Source: Myxococcales bacterium
GTDB lineage: Bacteria; Myxococcota_A; Polyangia; Polyangiales; Polyangiaceae
DNA length: 34,575 nucleotides
Direction of reading: 5' to 3'
Assembly: GCA_016212965.1 (NCBI GenBank)
Contig: JACRDA010000008.1
Location: forward strand, 1 to 34,575
A program made the translations under genes and the position numbers. The notes beneath the pieces are model-generated. The model ran no database searches, was not told where the DNA came from, and was given only the letters and a program-made list of their open reading frames with translations. The first letter of the stretch is position 1, and each line of letters opens with the position of its first letter. Below, in pieces: positions 1 to 8,441 of this stretch.

Positions 1-685
1 GCACGTCGCGCCACCGCCTGCCGCGCCCGCGCCGCGCGCTGCGCCCCCGCCCGCCGCACCCGCGCCGCGCGTCGCAGAGCTCGAGGCGGCACTCGCGGCC
101 GCGCACGCGGAGCGCGCCGACCTCGTGTCCCGGCACGCGCTCGTTTTGTCGGAGCGCGACGGCCTCGTGGCCCTCCAGGACGACGCGCTGCTCGAGTGCC
201 ACGACCTCATCGCGCGGCTCGAGGCCGAGCTCGAGACGCGCACCGCCGAGGTCCGGCGGGTCGAGCGGGAGCGCGCGGAGCGCGACACCACGGTGGCTCG
301 CCTGCGCGCCGAGGTCGCCGAGCAGGGGCAAGCGCTCGCGCAGAAGGACGCGCAGCTCGCCGCTGCCGCCGAGCGCCTCCATGAGCTCGAGGCGGAGCTC
401 GCAGCCGAGCACCGGCACGGGCACGCCGCGGAGTCACCCCATGCGGCGCCCTACGGCGACGACCTGCGGCGCATCCGGGGCATCGGCCCGGCCTTCGCCC
501 GCGCCCTCGCGAGCATGGGGATCCACCACCTCGCGCAGGTCGCCGCCTGGAGCGACGACGAGGTCGCAGCCGTGGCGCAGCGGCTCAAGATCCCGGCGGC
601 CCGCATTCGCCGCGAGGGCTGGGTGGCGCGCGCCGCCGAGCTGTTGCGGGACGCCGAGCCGTCGGTCGCAGAGGGCGGAGCCTAG
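1..685 (+). CDS. Coiled-coil protein with C-terminal helix-hairpin-helix domain (5' partial)
   Basis: The reading frame is open from base 2 to the TAG at 683-685, so the true start lies left of the window; 227 residues are visible. It opens with Ala/Pro-rich linker sequence. A charged Glu/Arg/Ala-rich stretch with heptad character follows and reads as a coiled coil. The last 65 or so residues contain DLRRIRGIGPAFARAL and then a segment ending RIRREGWVARAAEL. This is the helix-hairpin-helix pattern seen in many proteobacterial and myxobacterial proteins as a C-terminal add-on (DUF4332-like). Such domains can bind nucleic acid without sequence specificity or mediate protein contacts. The protein's role is unknown. 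An internal GTG at 125 could be mistaken for the start, but coding composition clearly continues upstream of it. Confidence 0.75.
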   Translation, partial: HVAPPPAAPAPRAAPPPAAPAPRVAELEAALAAAHAERADLVSRHALVLSERDGLVALQDDALLECHDLIARLEAELETRTAEVRRVERERAERDTTVARLRAEVAEQGQALAQKDAQLAAAAERLHELEAELAAEHRHGHAAESPHAAPYGDDLRRIRGIGPAFARALASMGIHHLAQVAAWSDDEVAAVAQRLKIPAARIRREGWVARAAELLRDAEPSVAEGGA

Positions 686-689
686 CCCC

Positions 690-708
690 CGGCCCGCCGG
701 CTGGGCCG
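690..708. terminator. Hairpin between convergent genes
   Basis: CGGCCC (690-695) and GGGCCG (703-708) form a perfect 6-bp stem around a 7-nt loop. It sits in the 38-bp gap between two converging stop codons. No T-run follows, so it is only a candidate bidirectional terminator. Confidence 0.35.
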
Positions 709-723
709 CGTCGCAGAGCACGC

Positions 724-1251
724 TCAGCAGTCGTGCCCGACCCCTGCCTCGAGCAGGCTCCACTGCTTCGGGCCGACGTCCAGGGTCGCCCACACGTAGA
801 AATCGTCGTCACACCGCTCGGGCACCGCCGCGAGGCGCAGGGTGCCGGGGATCGGCTCGCCGACGACGACGACGAGGTAGATCATCTCCGGGTCGAAGTC
901 GTGCGCGGCGAGCCGGCCCACGACCTCGCGGCGCGAGGGCAGGCGCAGCGCCGCGCGCCACGTGAGGCCACGGAGGCGGACGAGCGAACGCGCGACCGCC
1001 TCGCGATAGGGCGGATCGTCCGTGATGGCCGCCCGCAGCAGGAGCGCGATCGCGTTCGGTCGGGCGGCGCCGGAGACGCGGCCGAGGGCGCGCACGAGCG
1101 CCAGGCGTCCGGGCCGGGAGAGCCCGGTGTCGGGCCTGAGGCAGGCGTCGAGGGTCCAGAAGTCGATGGGCTCGGCGGCGCTGCACGCGTCGGCGCGCGC
1201 CGCAGGCACCGAGACCGCGAGCGCCACCGCGAGCCACAGGCCTCGGAGCAT
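724..1251 (-). CDS. Small secreted protein, unknown function
   Basis: A 175-aa protein with a clear Sec signal peptide: MLRGLWL, a hydrophobic core, and an Ala-x-Ala site near residues 19-21. The mature protein has Cys residues near both ends, including a C-terminal GHDC. That suggests an exported, possibly disulfide-bonded protein. The middle is Arg/Leu-rich and helical, and the last third (GEPIPGTLRL, then DDFYVWATLDVG) looks beta-rich. I recognise no family. It converges on the helix-hairpin-helix gene and is followed on the same strand by nothing closer than the window's left gene. An 82-bp gap separates its start from the hydrolase gene upstream on the same strand, so co-transcription is possible. 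Confidence 0.6.
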   Translation of the reverse strand: MLRGLWLAVALAVSVPAARADACSAAEPIDFWTLDACLRPDTGLSRPGRLALVRALGRVSGAARPNAIALLLRAAITDDPPYREAVARSLVRLRGLTWRAALRLPSRREVVGRLAAHDFDPEMIYLVVVVGEPIPGTLRLAAVPERCDDDFYVWATLDVGPKQWSLLEAGVGHDC

Positions 1252-1333
1252 GGGCGTCCGAACGCCCGCGGGGCGCCCGACATTCCCGCCCGCCTACCCC
1301 CGCGGCTCGGACCGCTGCCGCCGGGTCGGACCG

Positions 1334-3670
1334 TCACTCGCTCGTGTTGGCGCTCGCGACGTAGGCGCGGCAGGGCTGGCCTCGCAGCGACGGGCAGGGA
1401 GGCGTGCCGGCAGCGACGGGCACGCCGCTCACCACAGGCAAGAACAGGCGCGACGGAGTCTGCGGGCCGAACGCCACGATGTGCTTCGGCGTCGCGCCGC
1501 CGTAGTCCGGGCTCTCGAACTGCCAGGTGCCGTGGTTGCGGCCCGGCGTGCCGATGACGACGCGCAGCTGCGAGCCGGCGCGGAAGGCGTGCGCCACCGA
1601 CGGGATGGCGATCTTGGCGCTCACCATCTGTCCCGGGACGAGGGGCTCGAAGTCGGCCTCGGCGTAAGTGCGCCGCACCCGGAACGTGTCCAACGCGGTC
1701 TCGTCGACCTTGCGGTGGCCGAGCCGCAGCCAGCCCGACTGCACGAGCACCTCGGTCGTGTCGGGACGCACCTCGGTCAAGCTCACCTGCACGTCGACGT
1801 CGTCGACGTCGCTCGTGAACCAGAGCTCGGCCCAGCCTGGACCGGCGACCACGGTGTCCGCGGCGAGCGGGGCGGAGACGTACGACAGGCTGCGCCCGGC
1901 CGGGAACTGGGTCCAGTCGATGTCCCAGAGCTCGGCCGTCAGCTGATAGCCCTGCGGGCCGAAGAAATTGACGCTGCCGGCCTCCGGGTCGTGCAGGTAG
2001 CTGTCGGCTCCGGCGAGCGTCGGCGCGCTGGCTCCCAGGCTCCCGGCGCCGTCGAGGTAGAGGCTCCAGCCGCTGGCCGCGGGCGGCGGCCAGGTGGCGT
2101 AGCTCGCCTCGAAGCGTGCCACGGGGGCGCCCGGCTCCTGTCCGCCCGCGCCGCTCTCGAACAGGACGCGCACCGGGGGCTCGGCCTCGTAGGCCGCGAG
2201 CACGGCCGCGTACTCGTCGTCGGCGTAGGCCGCGAAGCGGTTGGCCTCGATCGGCACCACCGTCTGCAGGCCGAACTCGCCGGAGAGCTGCTCCGACAAC
2301 AGGTCGCGGATCCCCTCGTCCAGCCGAGGCACGCGGCGCGCCACGTAGAGCTCCAGGAACTCGAGCCACCGCCCCAGCATGAGCGGGCTGTAGCCGTCGG
2401 GGTGGCGGCCGTTGAACATCGTGAACCGGTGCACGCTGCCGCCGAAGCGATCGAGCATGGCGCCGAACTCGGCGCCGGTCTGCTCGTCCTGCCAGGCCCC
2501 GGTCAGGAACACGGGGGCCTCGATGTCGGCCACGAGCAGGGGCAGGCTGCGGTCGGCGGCGTCGGGCGGGTAGAACTCGAGCAGGCGGAAGAACGACTCG
2601 AAGTCGATGTTCTGCCGGCGGAGGTCCTGGTGCGCGGCGCAGCGCGTGTCGCCGGCCTCGATGCGCTTGTCGGTCCAGCTCTGTCCCCCGGAGGCGGCCG
2701 ACGCGTCGCGCTGCTCGAGCCACTGCCGGGTGAAGCCGCCGTTGTACACGCCCCCGGGCCACTGCTGCACCCACGGGTCGGCGATCACCGACAGGGGCGT
2801 CAGCGCGGCGAGGCTCGGCGGCCGCGTGTAGCCCACGAACAGCTGAGCGATCCCCGAGTACGACAGGCCGACCATCCCGACGCGGTTGTGGAGCACCCAC
2901 GGCTGGCGGGCGACGATCTCGACGATGTCGTAGCCGTCGGCGTGCTGGGCCGGGTTGAAGACGTCGAACACGCCGCCCGAGCAGCCCGTCCCGCGCATGT
3001 TGACCGCCACGGTGGCGTAGCCGAGCAAGGTGGCGATGCGCGTCCCGGGCTCGGGGCCGTCGGGGTTCGACGGCGAGTACCCCGAGTACTCGATGACTGT
3101 GGGCCACGGGCCGTCGCCCCAGAGGGCGCGGTCGGGGAAGCGGACCATGGCGCTCAGCTCGACGCCGTCGCGCATCACGAGGTAGTTGAAGCCCTCGTCG
3201 GCACTGTGGCCGAAGGACACGCCGAGCAGACCGAAGCGCACGCCCGTGAGCGACTGGCCTTCGTAGAGGGAGACGTCCGGTACGTCGTCCACGCCGAGGA
3301 CGGCGAACGGCGCCGAGCTCTCCGGCGGGTCGGCGCTGTCGGCGCGCACGACGTACTGCCCCTTCTTCAACGTGTGGCCGTCGGCCATCGGAACCGTGCC
3401 CGCGGCCGAGTCGAGGGTCACGAGCGCGTCGGGGATGTACGCGAAGTGGGCCTGACCGAACTCGTCGGTGACGAGCGTCAGCAGGGCCTGCCCGTCCGCG
3501 CCGTAGAGCGTCAGCGGGATCCGCGGCTCGGCCCCCGTCACCGTCGCGATCTCCACGCCCGGTCGCACGTCGAAGGGGGGAGCGGGCTCGAGCTCTTGCC
3601 CGCCACAGGCCCAGGCGCTGGCGGCGAGGCCGGCGCACATCATCCGAGCAGAGAGAGGTAGCTGTTTCAT
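1334..3670 (-). CDS. CocE/NonD family (X-Pro dipeptidyl-peptidase-like) hydrolase lipoprotein
   Basis: A 778-aa serine hydrolase of the CocE / X-Pro dipeptidyl-peptidase S15 family. The start at 3670 is chosen because an SD-like GGAGG lies 6 nt upstream and the product begins with a lipoprotein-type signal ending at Cys22 (weak lipobox, AWAC). The frame stays open further upstream but that part is Arg/Pro-rich noise. Residues about 140-460 form the alpha/beta-hydrolase domain. It has the oxyanion-type segment NMRGTGCSGG (about 224-233), the nucleophile elbow GLSYSG with Ser270, and a likely catalytic His in NGRHPDGYSP. The C-terminal third matches the jelly-roll non-catalytic domain of the family. 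Relatives cleave esters, amides or Xaa-Pro peptides. The substrate here cannot be read from sequence. The protein is expected to be membrane-anchored and face the periplasm or exterior. Confidence 0.88.
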   Translation of the reverse strand: MKQLPLSARMMCAGLAASAWACGGQELEPAPPFDVRPGVEIATVTGAEPRIPLTLYGADGQALLTLVTDEFGQAHFAYIPDALVTLDSAAGTVPMADGHTLKKGQYVVRADSADPPESSAPFAVLGVDDVPDVSLYEGQSLTGVRFGLLGVSFGHSADEGFNYLVMRDGVELSAMVRFPDRALWGDGPWPTVIEYSGYSPSNPDGPEPGTRIATLLGYATVAVNMRGTGCSGGVFDVFNPAQHADGYDIVEIVARQPWVLHNRVGMVGLSYSGIAQLFVGYTRPPSLAALTPLSVIADPWVQQWPGGVYNGGFTRQWLEQRDASAASGGQSWTDKRIEAGDTRCAAHQDLRRQNIDFESFFRLLEFYPPDAADRSLPLLVADIEAPVFLTGAWQDEQTGAEFGAMLDRFGGSVHRFTMFNGRHPDGYSPLMLGRWLEFLELYVARRVPRLDEGIRDLLSEQLSGEFGLQTVVPIEANRFAAYADDEYAAVLAAYEAEPPVRVLFESGAGGQEPGAPVARFEASYATWPPPAASGWSLYLDGAGSLGASAPTLAGADSYLHDPEAGSVNFFGPQGYQLTAELWDIDWTQFPAGRSLSYVSAPLAADTVVAGPGWAELWFTSDVDDVDVQVSLTEVRPDTTEVLVQSGWLRLGHRKVDETALDTFRVRRTYAEADFEPLVPGQMVSAKIAIPSVAHAFRAGSQLRVVIGTPGRNHGTWQFESPDYGGATPKHIVAFGPQTPSRLFLPVVSGVPVAAGTPPCPSLRGQPCRAYVASANTSE

Positions 3671-3772
3671 CCAAGGCCTCCGCCACGACCCGGACGGTCG
3701 CGACACACGGATCACGAACCCTACCAGGCTCGCACCGCTCGGGGCCGGGGGCCAGCGTTCGGTAGGTCGGCC

Positions 3773-3940
3773 GCCCGGGGGCAGGGGCATGCGGCGCGGC
3801 GCGGCGCGGGCCCCGCCCCAACTCGCGCTGCGGCGCAGGCATGGGGCATCGCGCGGGCGTGGGCTCCTGCGCCTGCGTCCTCGCGCTCGACATCGGGGCC
3901 CTCCCACGCCGCGCCGAGCCGCATGCCCCTGCCCCCGGGC
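3773..3940. repeat. Long inverted repeat (23-bp perfect outer arms, imperfect inner arms)
   Basis: Bases 3773-3795 are the exact reverse complement of 3918-3940. The pairing continues inward with a few mismatches (GGCGCGGCG on the left, its complement on the right) and again weakly around 3825-3885. The whole 168 bp could fold into one long imperfect hairpin or cruciform. It lies in a 391-bp gene-free gap between two same-strand lipoprotein genes, directly beside a tandem duplication. No coding frame in the gap is convincing. Confidence 0.8.
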
Positions 3941-3960
3941 TCATGGGTTGGGTTGGGGGG

Positions 3961-4054
3961 AGCGGGCGTGGGTGAGGGCGCGAGGGCGCGAGGGCGCGAG
4001 CGGGCGTGGGAGCGGGCGTGGGTGAGGGCACGAGGGCGCGAGGGCGCGAGCGGG
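3961..4054. repeat. Tandem duplication, 50-bp period
   Basis: Bases 3961-4004 and 4011-4054 are identical over 44 positions except one (G at 3980, A at 4030). Each unit itself contains shorter GAGGGCGC repeats. It lies between the inverted repeat and the stop codon of the DUF4139 gene. The high identity suggests a recent duplication. Confidence 0.85.
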
Positions 4055-4061
4055 GGGCCGA

Positions 4062-5993
4062 TCAGAGGTTGTGCTCCAGGTCGTGGATGCGGTCCTCGAG
4101 GTCGTACTTCTTCGGGGCCGGGGAGTACGGGCTCGCCGGCGACGGGGCCGGCGGTGCCGCGCGGCGCCGGCGCTCGACGTCGAGCACCAGCGAGGGCGGG
4201 TAGTCGATCTGGTAGGAGATGCGGAGCTCGCGCTCCTCTCCGGGCTTCAACGTCAGGGTCCAGCGCACGATGCCCTCGATGTCGGGCTTGGCGGTCGGCG
4301 TGATCTTGACGTCGCTCACCACGATCTCGGTGTTCTCCGACACGGGCACGCGCTCCGCCAGGACGAGCTCGACGTCCTCGGCCGAGAGGTTCTTGGCGGT
4401 GGTCACGAAGGACAGCTGCATCCGGTTGCGGGCGCGACGCACGAGCGAGCTTTGCTTCCGGTCGAGCTTGCGGGTGAGCTTCACCTGGTCGGCGACGCTG
4501 AAGAACAAGGAGAAGTCCTCGCCCTGGGCCACGAAGTCGACGTCGGTCATGCCGAGGAAGGCGCCGTCCCGGTAGCGGGCCACGCTGCCGGGCAAGAGCG
4601 CCTGGGAGCTGTCGTTGGTCATCTGCAACGTGAGGGCGGCGTTGAGCGACTCCTCGGGCGCTGCGAGGATCTTCGTCTTCGCCTTGATGCGGTGGCCGCC
4701 GATGGGCACGCGGATGGGCCGGCCGTCGGAGCGCACGATCGCGGCCACGGCGGCGACGAAGTGCGCGTTCGTGCCGCGCTGCTCCAGGCCCTGGAAGATC
4801 CGCACGGTCTTGCTCTGGATCTGCTCGAAGTACTCGAGGTTGCTCGAGTAGGACTTCTCGAACTGCTCGATCTCCGAGCGCCGCTGCGAGGGCGCCTGGT
4901 TCATGCGGTTCCAGTGCATGTTCTGCTCCTGGTAGGCCTGCTGCGCGCGGCTGAACGAGGTCTCGCGCCGCGTCACGGTGCGCGACGTCTCCTCGGTCTT
5001 GCCGAGGGCGAGCATCTCGAGCTCCGGGATGCGCTCGGGGTCCGACGACGACTGGGTCGAGAACGACAGCTCGGCGCCGTTCCAGTCCTCGCCGGTGGTC
5101 TGGGTGACGACGGCGAACGAGGTGAGCTCGACCGTCCCGGCCTTGGCCGCGTCCGCCCGTAGCTCGTGCATCGGCTCCCAGGTCGCGCCCGGCGTGGCGT
5201 AGGTCAGGGTCACGTTGGCGGTGCCGGCGGTGTCGCCCTGGAGGGTGACGAGCACGGTCGTCTCCTCGAGGGTCGTCAGGCGCCGCAGCTCCTCGAGGTT
5301 CCGCTCGCTCGCCGCGACCTCGGGCTCGAGCCGCTCGCGCTCGGCCTGCGCCTTGCGCCGCGCTGCCGCCGTCTCGCGCAGCGTCCCGCTGACGAAGGCG
5401 ACCACGTCGCCGTAGGCCTGGACCGGGATGTCGCGCGTCACCACGTCGGTCGAGAGCTTCTCGCGCGAGAACACCTGCATCGACTCGACCTGGTTCTTCT
5501 GGGTGTCGAGGATCGCGAGCTCGTCGTCGAGCGCCTGCACCCGCTGCAGGAGCTCCTTGTGCTGCAGCTCGACCGTCTGGAACCCGGCATCGCTCGAGCG
5601 AGCGAGAAAGCGCCGCTCCACGCTGACGTCGACGATCTTGCCGGTGCTGGTCGCCGCGCGGACGGAGCCATCGTCCACCCAGCCAGGCAGGTGGTTGAAG
5701 CGGTGCACGACGGGCTCCGCCGTCACGGGCACGCTCGCGGCGCGCGTCACGAGGGCGCGGTCGGAGTAAACCGTCACATTGGTGATCCGGGACGCAACCG
5801 CGTTCTTGGCGTCCTCGCTCGACCCGCTCGCGACCTCCGCCGCCCGGGTGAACACCGGCGGCGCGTCGCCCGCCTCGCTGCCGGTGCCCGCACCGGCTCC
5901 GGGCGACGTCGGTGGCGCGGGAGGCGTGCACCCGAGCCAGGCACCGACGGCAAGCAAGACCGGGACCATCATCGAACGGGAGATCTTCGCCAT
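4062..5993 (-). CDS. DUF4139 (MuiA-like) domain lipoprotein
   Basis: A 643-aa protein starting at MAKISRSMM, with a lipoprotein signal whose lipobox ends at Cys22 (WLGC). The N-terminal domain (about residues 60-160) opens with ITNVTVYSDRALVTR, the signature of the DUF4140 N-terminal half of MuiA-type proteins. A coiled coil follows, rich in Glu/Gln/Leu. The DUF4139 domain includes VTLTYATPGATWEPMHELRA, then TGEDWNGAELSFST, and ends with the KPGEERELRISYQIDYP-type strand. A second helical insertion (about 330-400) splits the domain. The C-terminus is Pro-rich. The family name comes from a mucoidy inhibitor and the molecular role is unknown. A longer upstream frame (to 6389) exists but antisense-overlaps the next gene. 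The gene is divergent from the 6094 lipoprotein. Confidence 0.85.
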   Translation of the reverse strand: MAKISRSMMVPVLLAVGAWLGCTPPAPPTSPGAGAGTGSEAGDAPPVFTRAAEVASGSSEDAKNAVASRITNVTVYSDRALVTRAASVPVTAEPVVHRFNHLPGWVDDGSVRAATSTGKIVDVSVERRFLARSSDAGFQTVELQHKELLQRVQALDDELAILDTQKNQVESMQVFSREKLSTDVVTRDIPVQAYGDVVAFVSGTLRETAAARRKAQAERERLEPEVAASERNLEELRRLTTLEETTVLVTLQGDTAGTANVTLTYATPGATWEPMHELRADAAKAGTVELTSFAVVTQTTGEDWNGAELSFSTQSSSDPERIPELEMLALGKTEETSRTVTRRETSFSRAQQAYQEQNMHWNRMNQAPSQRRSEIEQFEKSYSSNLEYFEQIQSKTVRIFQGLEQRGTNAHFVAAVAAIVRSDGRPIRVPIGGHRIKAKTKILAAPEESLNAALTLQMTNDSSQALLPGSVARYRDGAFLGMTDVDFVAQGEDFSLFFSVADQVKLTRKLDRKQSSLVRRARNRMQLSFVTTAKNLSAEDVELVLAERVPVSENTEIVVSDVKITPTAKPDIEGIVRWTLTLKPGEERELRISYQIDYPPSLVLDVERRRRAAPPAPSPASPYSPAPKKYDLEDRIHDLEHNL

Positions 5994-6093
5994 GACGGGC
6001 GTTGTACGCGCGAGCGGGGCAGAGGGTCTAGCGCTGGCATGCCCGGGGTGCGGAAGCGCTTGCGGCGCGAGCGCCGTGCGACGAGGCTGCGCC
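5994..6093. promoter_or_regulatory. Divergent promoter region
   Basis: This 100-bp gap separates the starts of two divergently transcribed lipoprotein genes, so it must carry promoters for both unless they are leaderless. I see a short imperfect repeat (GCGCT and AGCGC, 9 nt apart) but no convincing -35/-10 pair. Confidence 0.3.
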
Positions 6094-7854
6094 ATGAATT
6101 TGAGAACCATGTTCGTTTCTGCCCTGGTCTTGTCCGCGGCTGCCGGGTGCTCGACCTCCTCGAAGTCCGACGGCACCGGCTCGAGCAAGACGTCGCGGTC
6201 GCCCGCGGCGGCGACGACGACGCAGAGCAGCGGCTCCGCGGCGGGCGGCTCGGGCGTGAAGGGCTCGTCCGGCGGGCCGGGCCTGGGGGGAGCGAGTGTC
6301 GGCGGCGCGCACGTCGCGGGCGAGGTCGTGATCAAGACGCACGAGCTACCGGCGCCGACGAGGCCCGTCGCCGATTTCACGCCCGCCAAGAGCGGCTTCG
6401 CCTTCCAGAACTACGGCAACGACGACGGCATCACGAACCTCACCGTGACCGAGGCGCGGCGCATGTTCGGTGACCTGGTGTGCGGGTCGCTCGAGGGCGA
6501 CCGGTGCATCCTGACGCCCCCCGCGGAGCAGTGGCTCGAGAGCTCCAACAAGTCGATGGGCGGCGGCCACTGCGAGGGGTTCGCGGCGCTCGCGCTCCTC
6601 ATGGAGCGCGGTCAGATCGACCCGAAGCTGTTCGGCGCCGCCACCGTCGCGGAGCTCGAGCTCGAGGGCAACGACAAGCTGCAGCGCGAGATCGCGTACT
6701 GGTTCGTGACCCAGGCCGTCATGCCGATGGGTCAGGCCGAGGACAAGACGCTCAGCCCCGGGCAGGTCGTCGACAAGCTCGCGGCGTCGATCAAGGGCGG
6801 GGAAGAGACCTACACGCTCGGGATCTACGGCCCGGGGTACACCATGGGCCACGCCACGACTCCCTACGCGGTCGTCGAGAAGGAAAACGACGTCGTGTGG
6901 ATCATGCACTACGACAACAACTACCCGGGCCAGGAGAAGCACATCGAGGTCGACCGGAAGGCGAACACCTGGACGTACACGACCGCCGCCGATCCGGCCG
7001 CGGCCGAGCACGCCTACAAGGGCGACGCCGAGACGAAGACGCTGACCCTCGCGCCGACCAGCGTGCGCACGGGCAAGCTCGAGTGCCACTTCTGCGGCTC
7101 GGTCGACGCGCCCGCCGCCGAGCAGAAGGGCCACAAGGGGGCGGCCGGTGGGACCTGCGAGATCGCCCTCGAGGGCAACGCCGACCTGCTCATCTCCACC
7201 CAGGACGGCAAGCGCCTCGGCTACGCCGACGGCAAGCTGGTGCAGGAGATCGACGGCGCGGTCGCCGCGACGTCGAAGTCGGGCCACGAGGACGAGCCGA
7301 TCTATTACCTGCCGTGCGGGCAGGCGCTCCACGTGGCCCTCGACGGCTCGGCGCTCGCGAGCGAGTCGGTCTCCGACGTGAGCCTGATCGGGCGCGGCTA
7401 CACGCTCGCCGTCGAGGGCGTCTCGCTCTCCCCGGGCCAGAAGGACGAGATCGACTTCGCGGCGGACTGGAGCCGCGTCACCTACACGACGAAGGGCAAC
7501 GAGACGCCGACGCTGGTCATCGGCATCGCGACCACGGGCGCCGACTACGAGCTCGAGGTGAAGGTCTCGGGCGAGGCGGCGGGGCAAGCCGTGGAGCTGT
7601 CGATCGACCTCGCGAAGGGGACCTTCGGCGTGACGACGAAGGGCGACGCGGCCGCGAAGCTGAGCGTGACGCTGACGAAGATCGACGACTCCGGCGAGCA
7701 GATCTTCCGGCACGAGGGGCTCGCCGCCGGCGCGCACCAGGCGGTGTCCTTCGGGTACGCCGCGTGGAAGGGTGACAAGAGCCCCCTGCACATGACCGTG
7801 ACCGACGACAAGGGCGCGGTCGTGTCGGAGCAGGACGCGACCGACGAGGAGTGA
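6094..7854 (+). CDS. Lipoprotein with possible papain-like Cys-His-Asp core
   Basis: A 586-aa product. The ATG at 6094 is preferred over upstream starts because it begins a classic lipoprotein signal (MNLRTMFVSALVLS, lipobox AAGC, Cys19). A Ser/Gly/Thr-rich linker runs to about residue 75. Residues about 95-290 form the most structured part. They contain GGGHCEGFAAL with Cys160, GPGYTMGHATTPYAV with His253, and an aromatic-rich YDNNYPGQ segment with Asp274. The order and spacing of Cys, then His followed by a hydrophobic strand, then Asp/Asn resembles papain-like or C39-like cysteine peptidases. That is my inference; I cannot confirm the family. Residues 390-586 look beta-rich, with a CHFC pair near 331-334, and may form one or two Ig-like domains. 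It converges on the poly-Thr lipoprotein gene with a 24-bp gap. Confidence 0.7.
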   Translation: MNLRTMFVSALVLSAAAGCSTSSKSDGTGSSKTSRSPAAATTTQSSGSAAGGSGVKGSSGGPGLGGASVGGAHVAGEVVIKTHELPAPTRPVADFTPAKSGFAFQNYGNDDGITNLTVTEARRMFGDLVCGSLEGDRCILTPPAEQWLESSNKSMGGGHCEGFAALALLMERGQIDPKLFGAATVAELELEGNDKLQREIAYWFVTQAVMPMGQAEDKTLSPGQVVDKLAASIKGGEETYTLGIYGPGYTMGHATTPYAVVEKENDVVWIMHYDNNYPGQEKHIEVDRKANTWTYTTAADPAAAEHAYKGDAETKTLTLAPTSVRTGKLECHFCGSVDAPAAEQKGHKGAAGGTCEIALEGNADLLISTQDGKRLGYADGKLVQEIDGAVAATSKSGHEDEPIYYLPCGQALHVALDGSALASESVSDVSLIGRGYTLAVEGVSLSPGQKDEIDFAADWSRVTYTTKGNETPTLVIGIATTGADYELEVKVSGEAAGQAVELSIDLAKGTFGVTTKGDAAAKLSVTLTKIDDSGEQIFRHEGLAAGAHQAVSFGYAAWKGDKSPLHMTVTDDKGAVVSEQDATDEE

Positions 7855-7878
7855 CCCCAGCCCAGCCCGGCCCGTGCG

Positions 7879-8358
7879 TCACCAGATCGCGACGACGCAG
7901 GTGCCCGACGAGCCGCTCGTCGCCATGCACAGGCCGGCCGACATCGGCTGGCACGGGAGGCCGCAGAGGTACGGGCCGCAGCCCGCACCCGTCCAGGCGT
8001 CGTAGGCATCGGTGGCCGCTTCGACGGCCGCCGGGCTCGTCTCGTTGGCGAGCACCGGGCAACCGCAGGGATCGTGGATGACGGCGCTGCCGTCGCACTG
8101 GACCATGTTGACGAGCGGGTCGCACGCGACCGCACTCGCGATGGCGGCCTCGAGCACCTGGTAGAGCCCGTCGCACGTCAGGACGGTCGTGGTGGTGGTC
8201 GTGGTCGTGGAGGTCGTGGTGGTCGTGGTGGTCGTGGTGGTCGTGCCGCCGCCGGCGCCGCCCCCGCCGGGACCGTCGCCGGCGTCGATGACCGCCTTGC
8301 CACCACAGCCGAGGACCGCCACCGCCGAGACCCAGAAGACGCGCCGCGCGAAAGCCAT
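7879..8358 (-). CDS. Small Cys-rich lipoprotein with poly-Thr linker
   Basis: A 159-aa protein with a lipoprotein signal (MAFARRVFWVSAVAVLGC, Cys18), a Gly-rich stretch, then 19 Thr and one Ser in a row. A compact Cys-rich domain of about 95 residues follows, with at least eight Cys (for example DPCGCPVL and CGPYLCGLPCQP). Thr-rich spacers after the lipid anchor are common in myxobacterial surface lipoproteins and may be O-glycosylated or lift the domain from the membrane. The domain's function is unknown. The gene is divergent from the kelch-like lipoprotein gene, with 83 bp between starts. Confidence 0.7.
   Translation of the reverse strand: MAFARRVFWVSAVAVLGCGGKAVIDAGDGPGGGGAGGGTTTTTTTTTTTSTTTTTTTTVLTCDGLYQVLEAAIASAVACDPLVNMVQCDGSAVIHDPCGCPVLANETSPAAVEAATDAYDAWTGAGCGPYLCGLPCQPMSAGLCMATSGSSGTCVVAIW
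8185..8244. repeat. Trinucleotide microsatellite encoding poly-Thr
   Basis: Sixty bases of GGT/CGT triplets (Thr codons on the minus strand, interrupted by one Ser codon) lie inside the small lipoprotein gene. The tract is in frame, so slippage would change linker length in whole residues without breaking the gene. Confidence 0.85.
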
Positions 8359-8399
8359 GGCTCAGCTTACACCGCCCGGCGGGCGCGTCGACACAGTGC

Positions 8400-8419
8400 C
8401 CCCGGAGCGCCCTCCGGGG
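8400..8419. promoter_or_regulatory. Perfect inverted repeat in divergent promoter region
   Basis: CCCCGGA (8400-8406) and TCCGGGG (8413-8419) are perfect arms around a 6-nt spacer. They sit 22 bp before the kelch-like gene's ATG, between divergent genes. This could be an operator or part of a 5' hairpin; no regulator is identifiable. Confidence 0.4.
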
Positions 8420-8441
8420 TATAGCTGCCCGCGGAGGCTCG

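Noticed and set aside
882..4031. A 1049-residue minus-strand frame and an 879-residue plus-strand frame over the CocE gene
   Set aside because: The CocE frame has the full hydrolase motifs; the others are shadows without recognisable sequence.
3720..4060. Short ORFs within the inverted and tandem repeats
   Set aside because: Their products are repetitive Arg/Gly/Ala sequence produced by the repeat itself, with no ribosome site.
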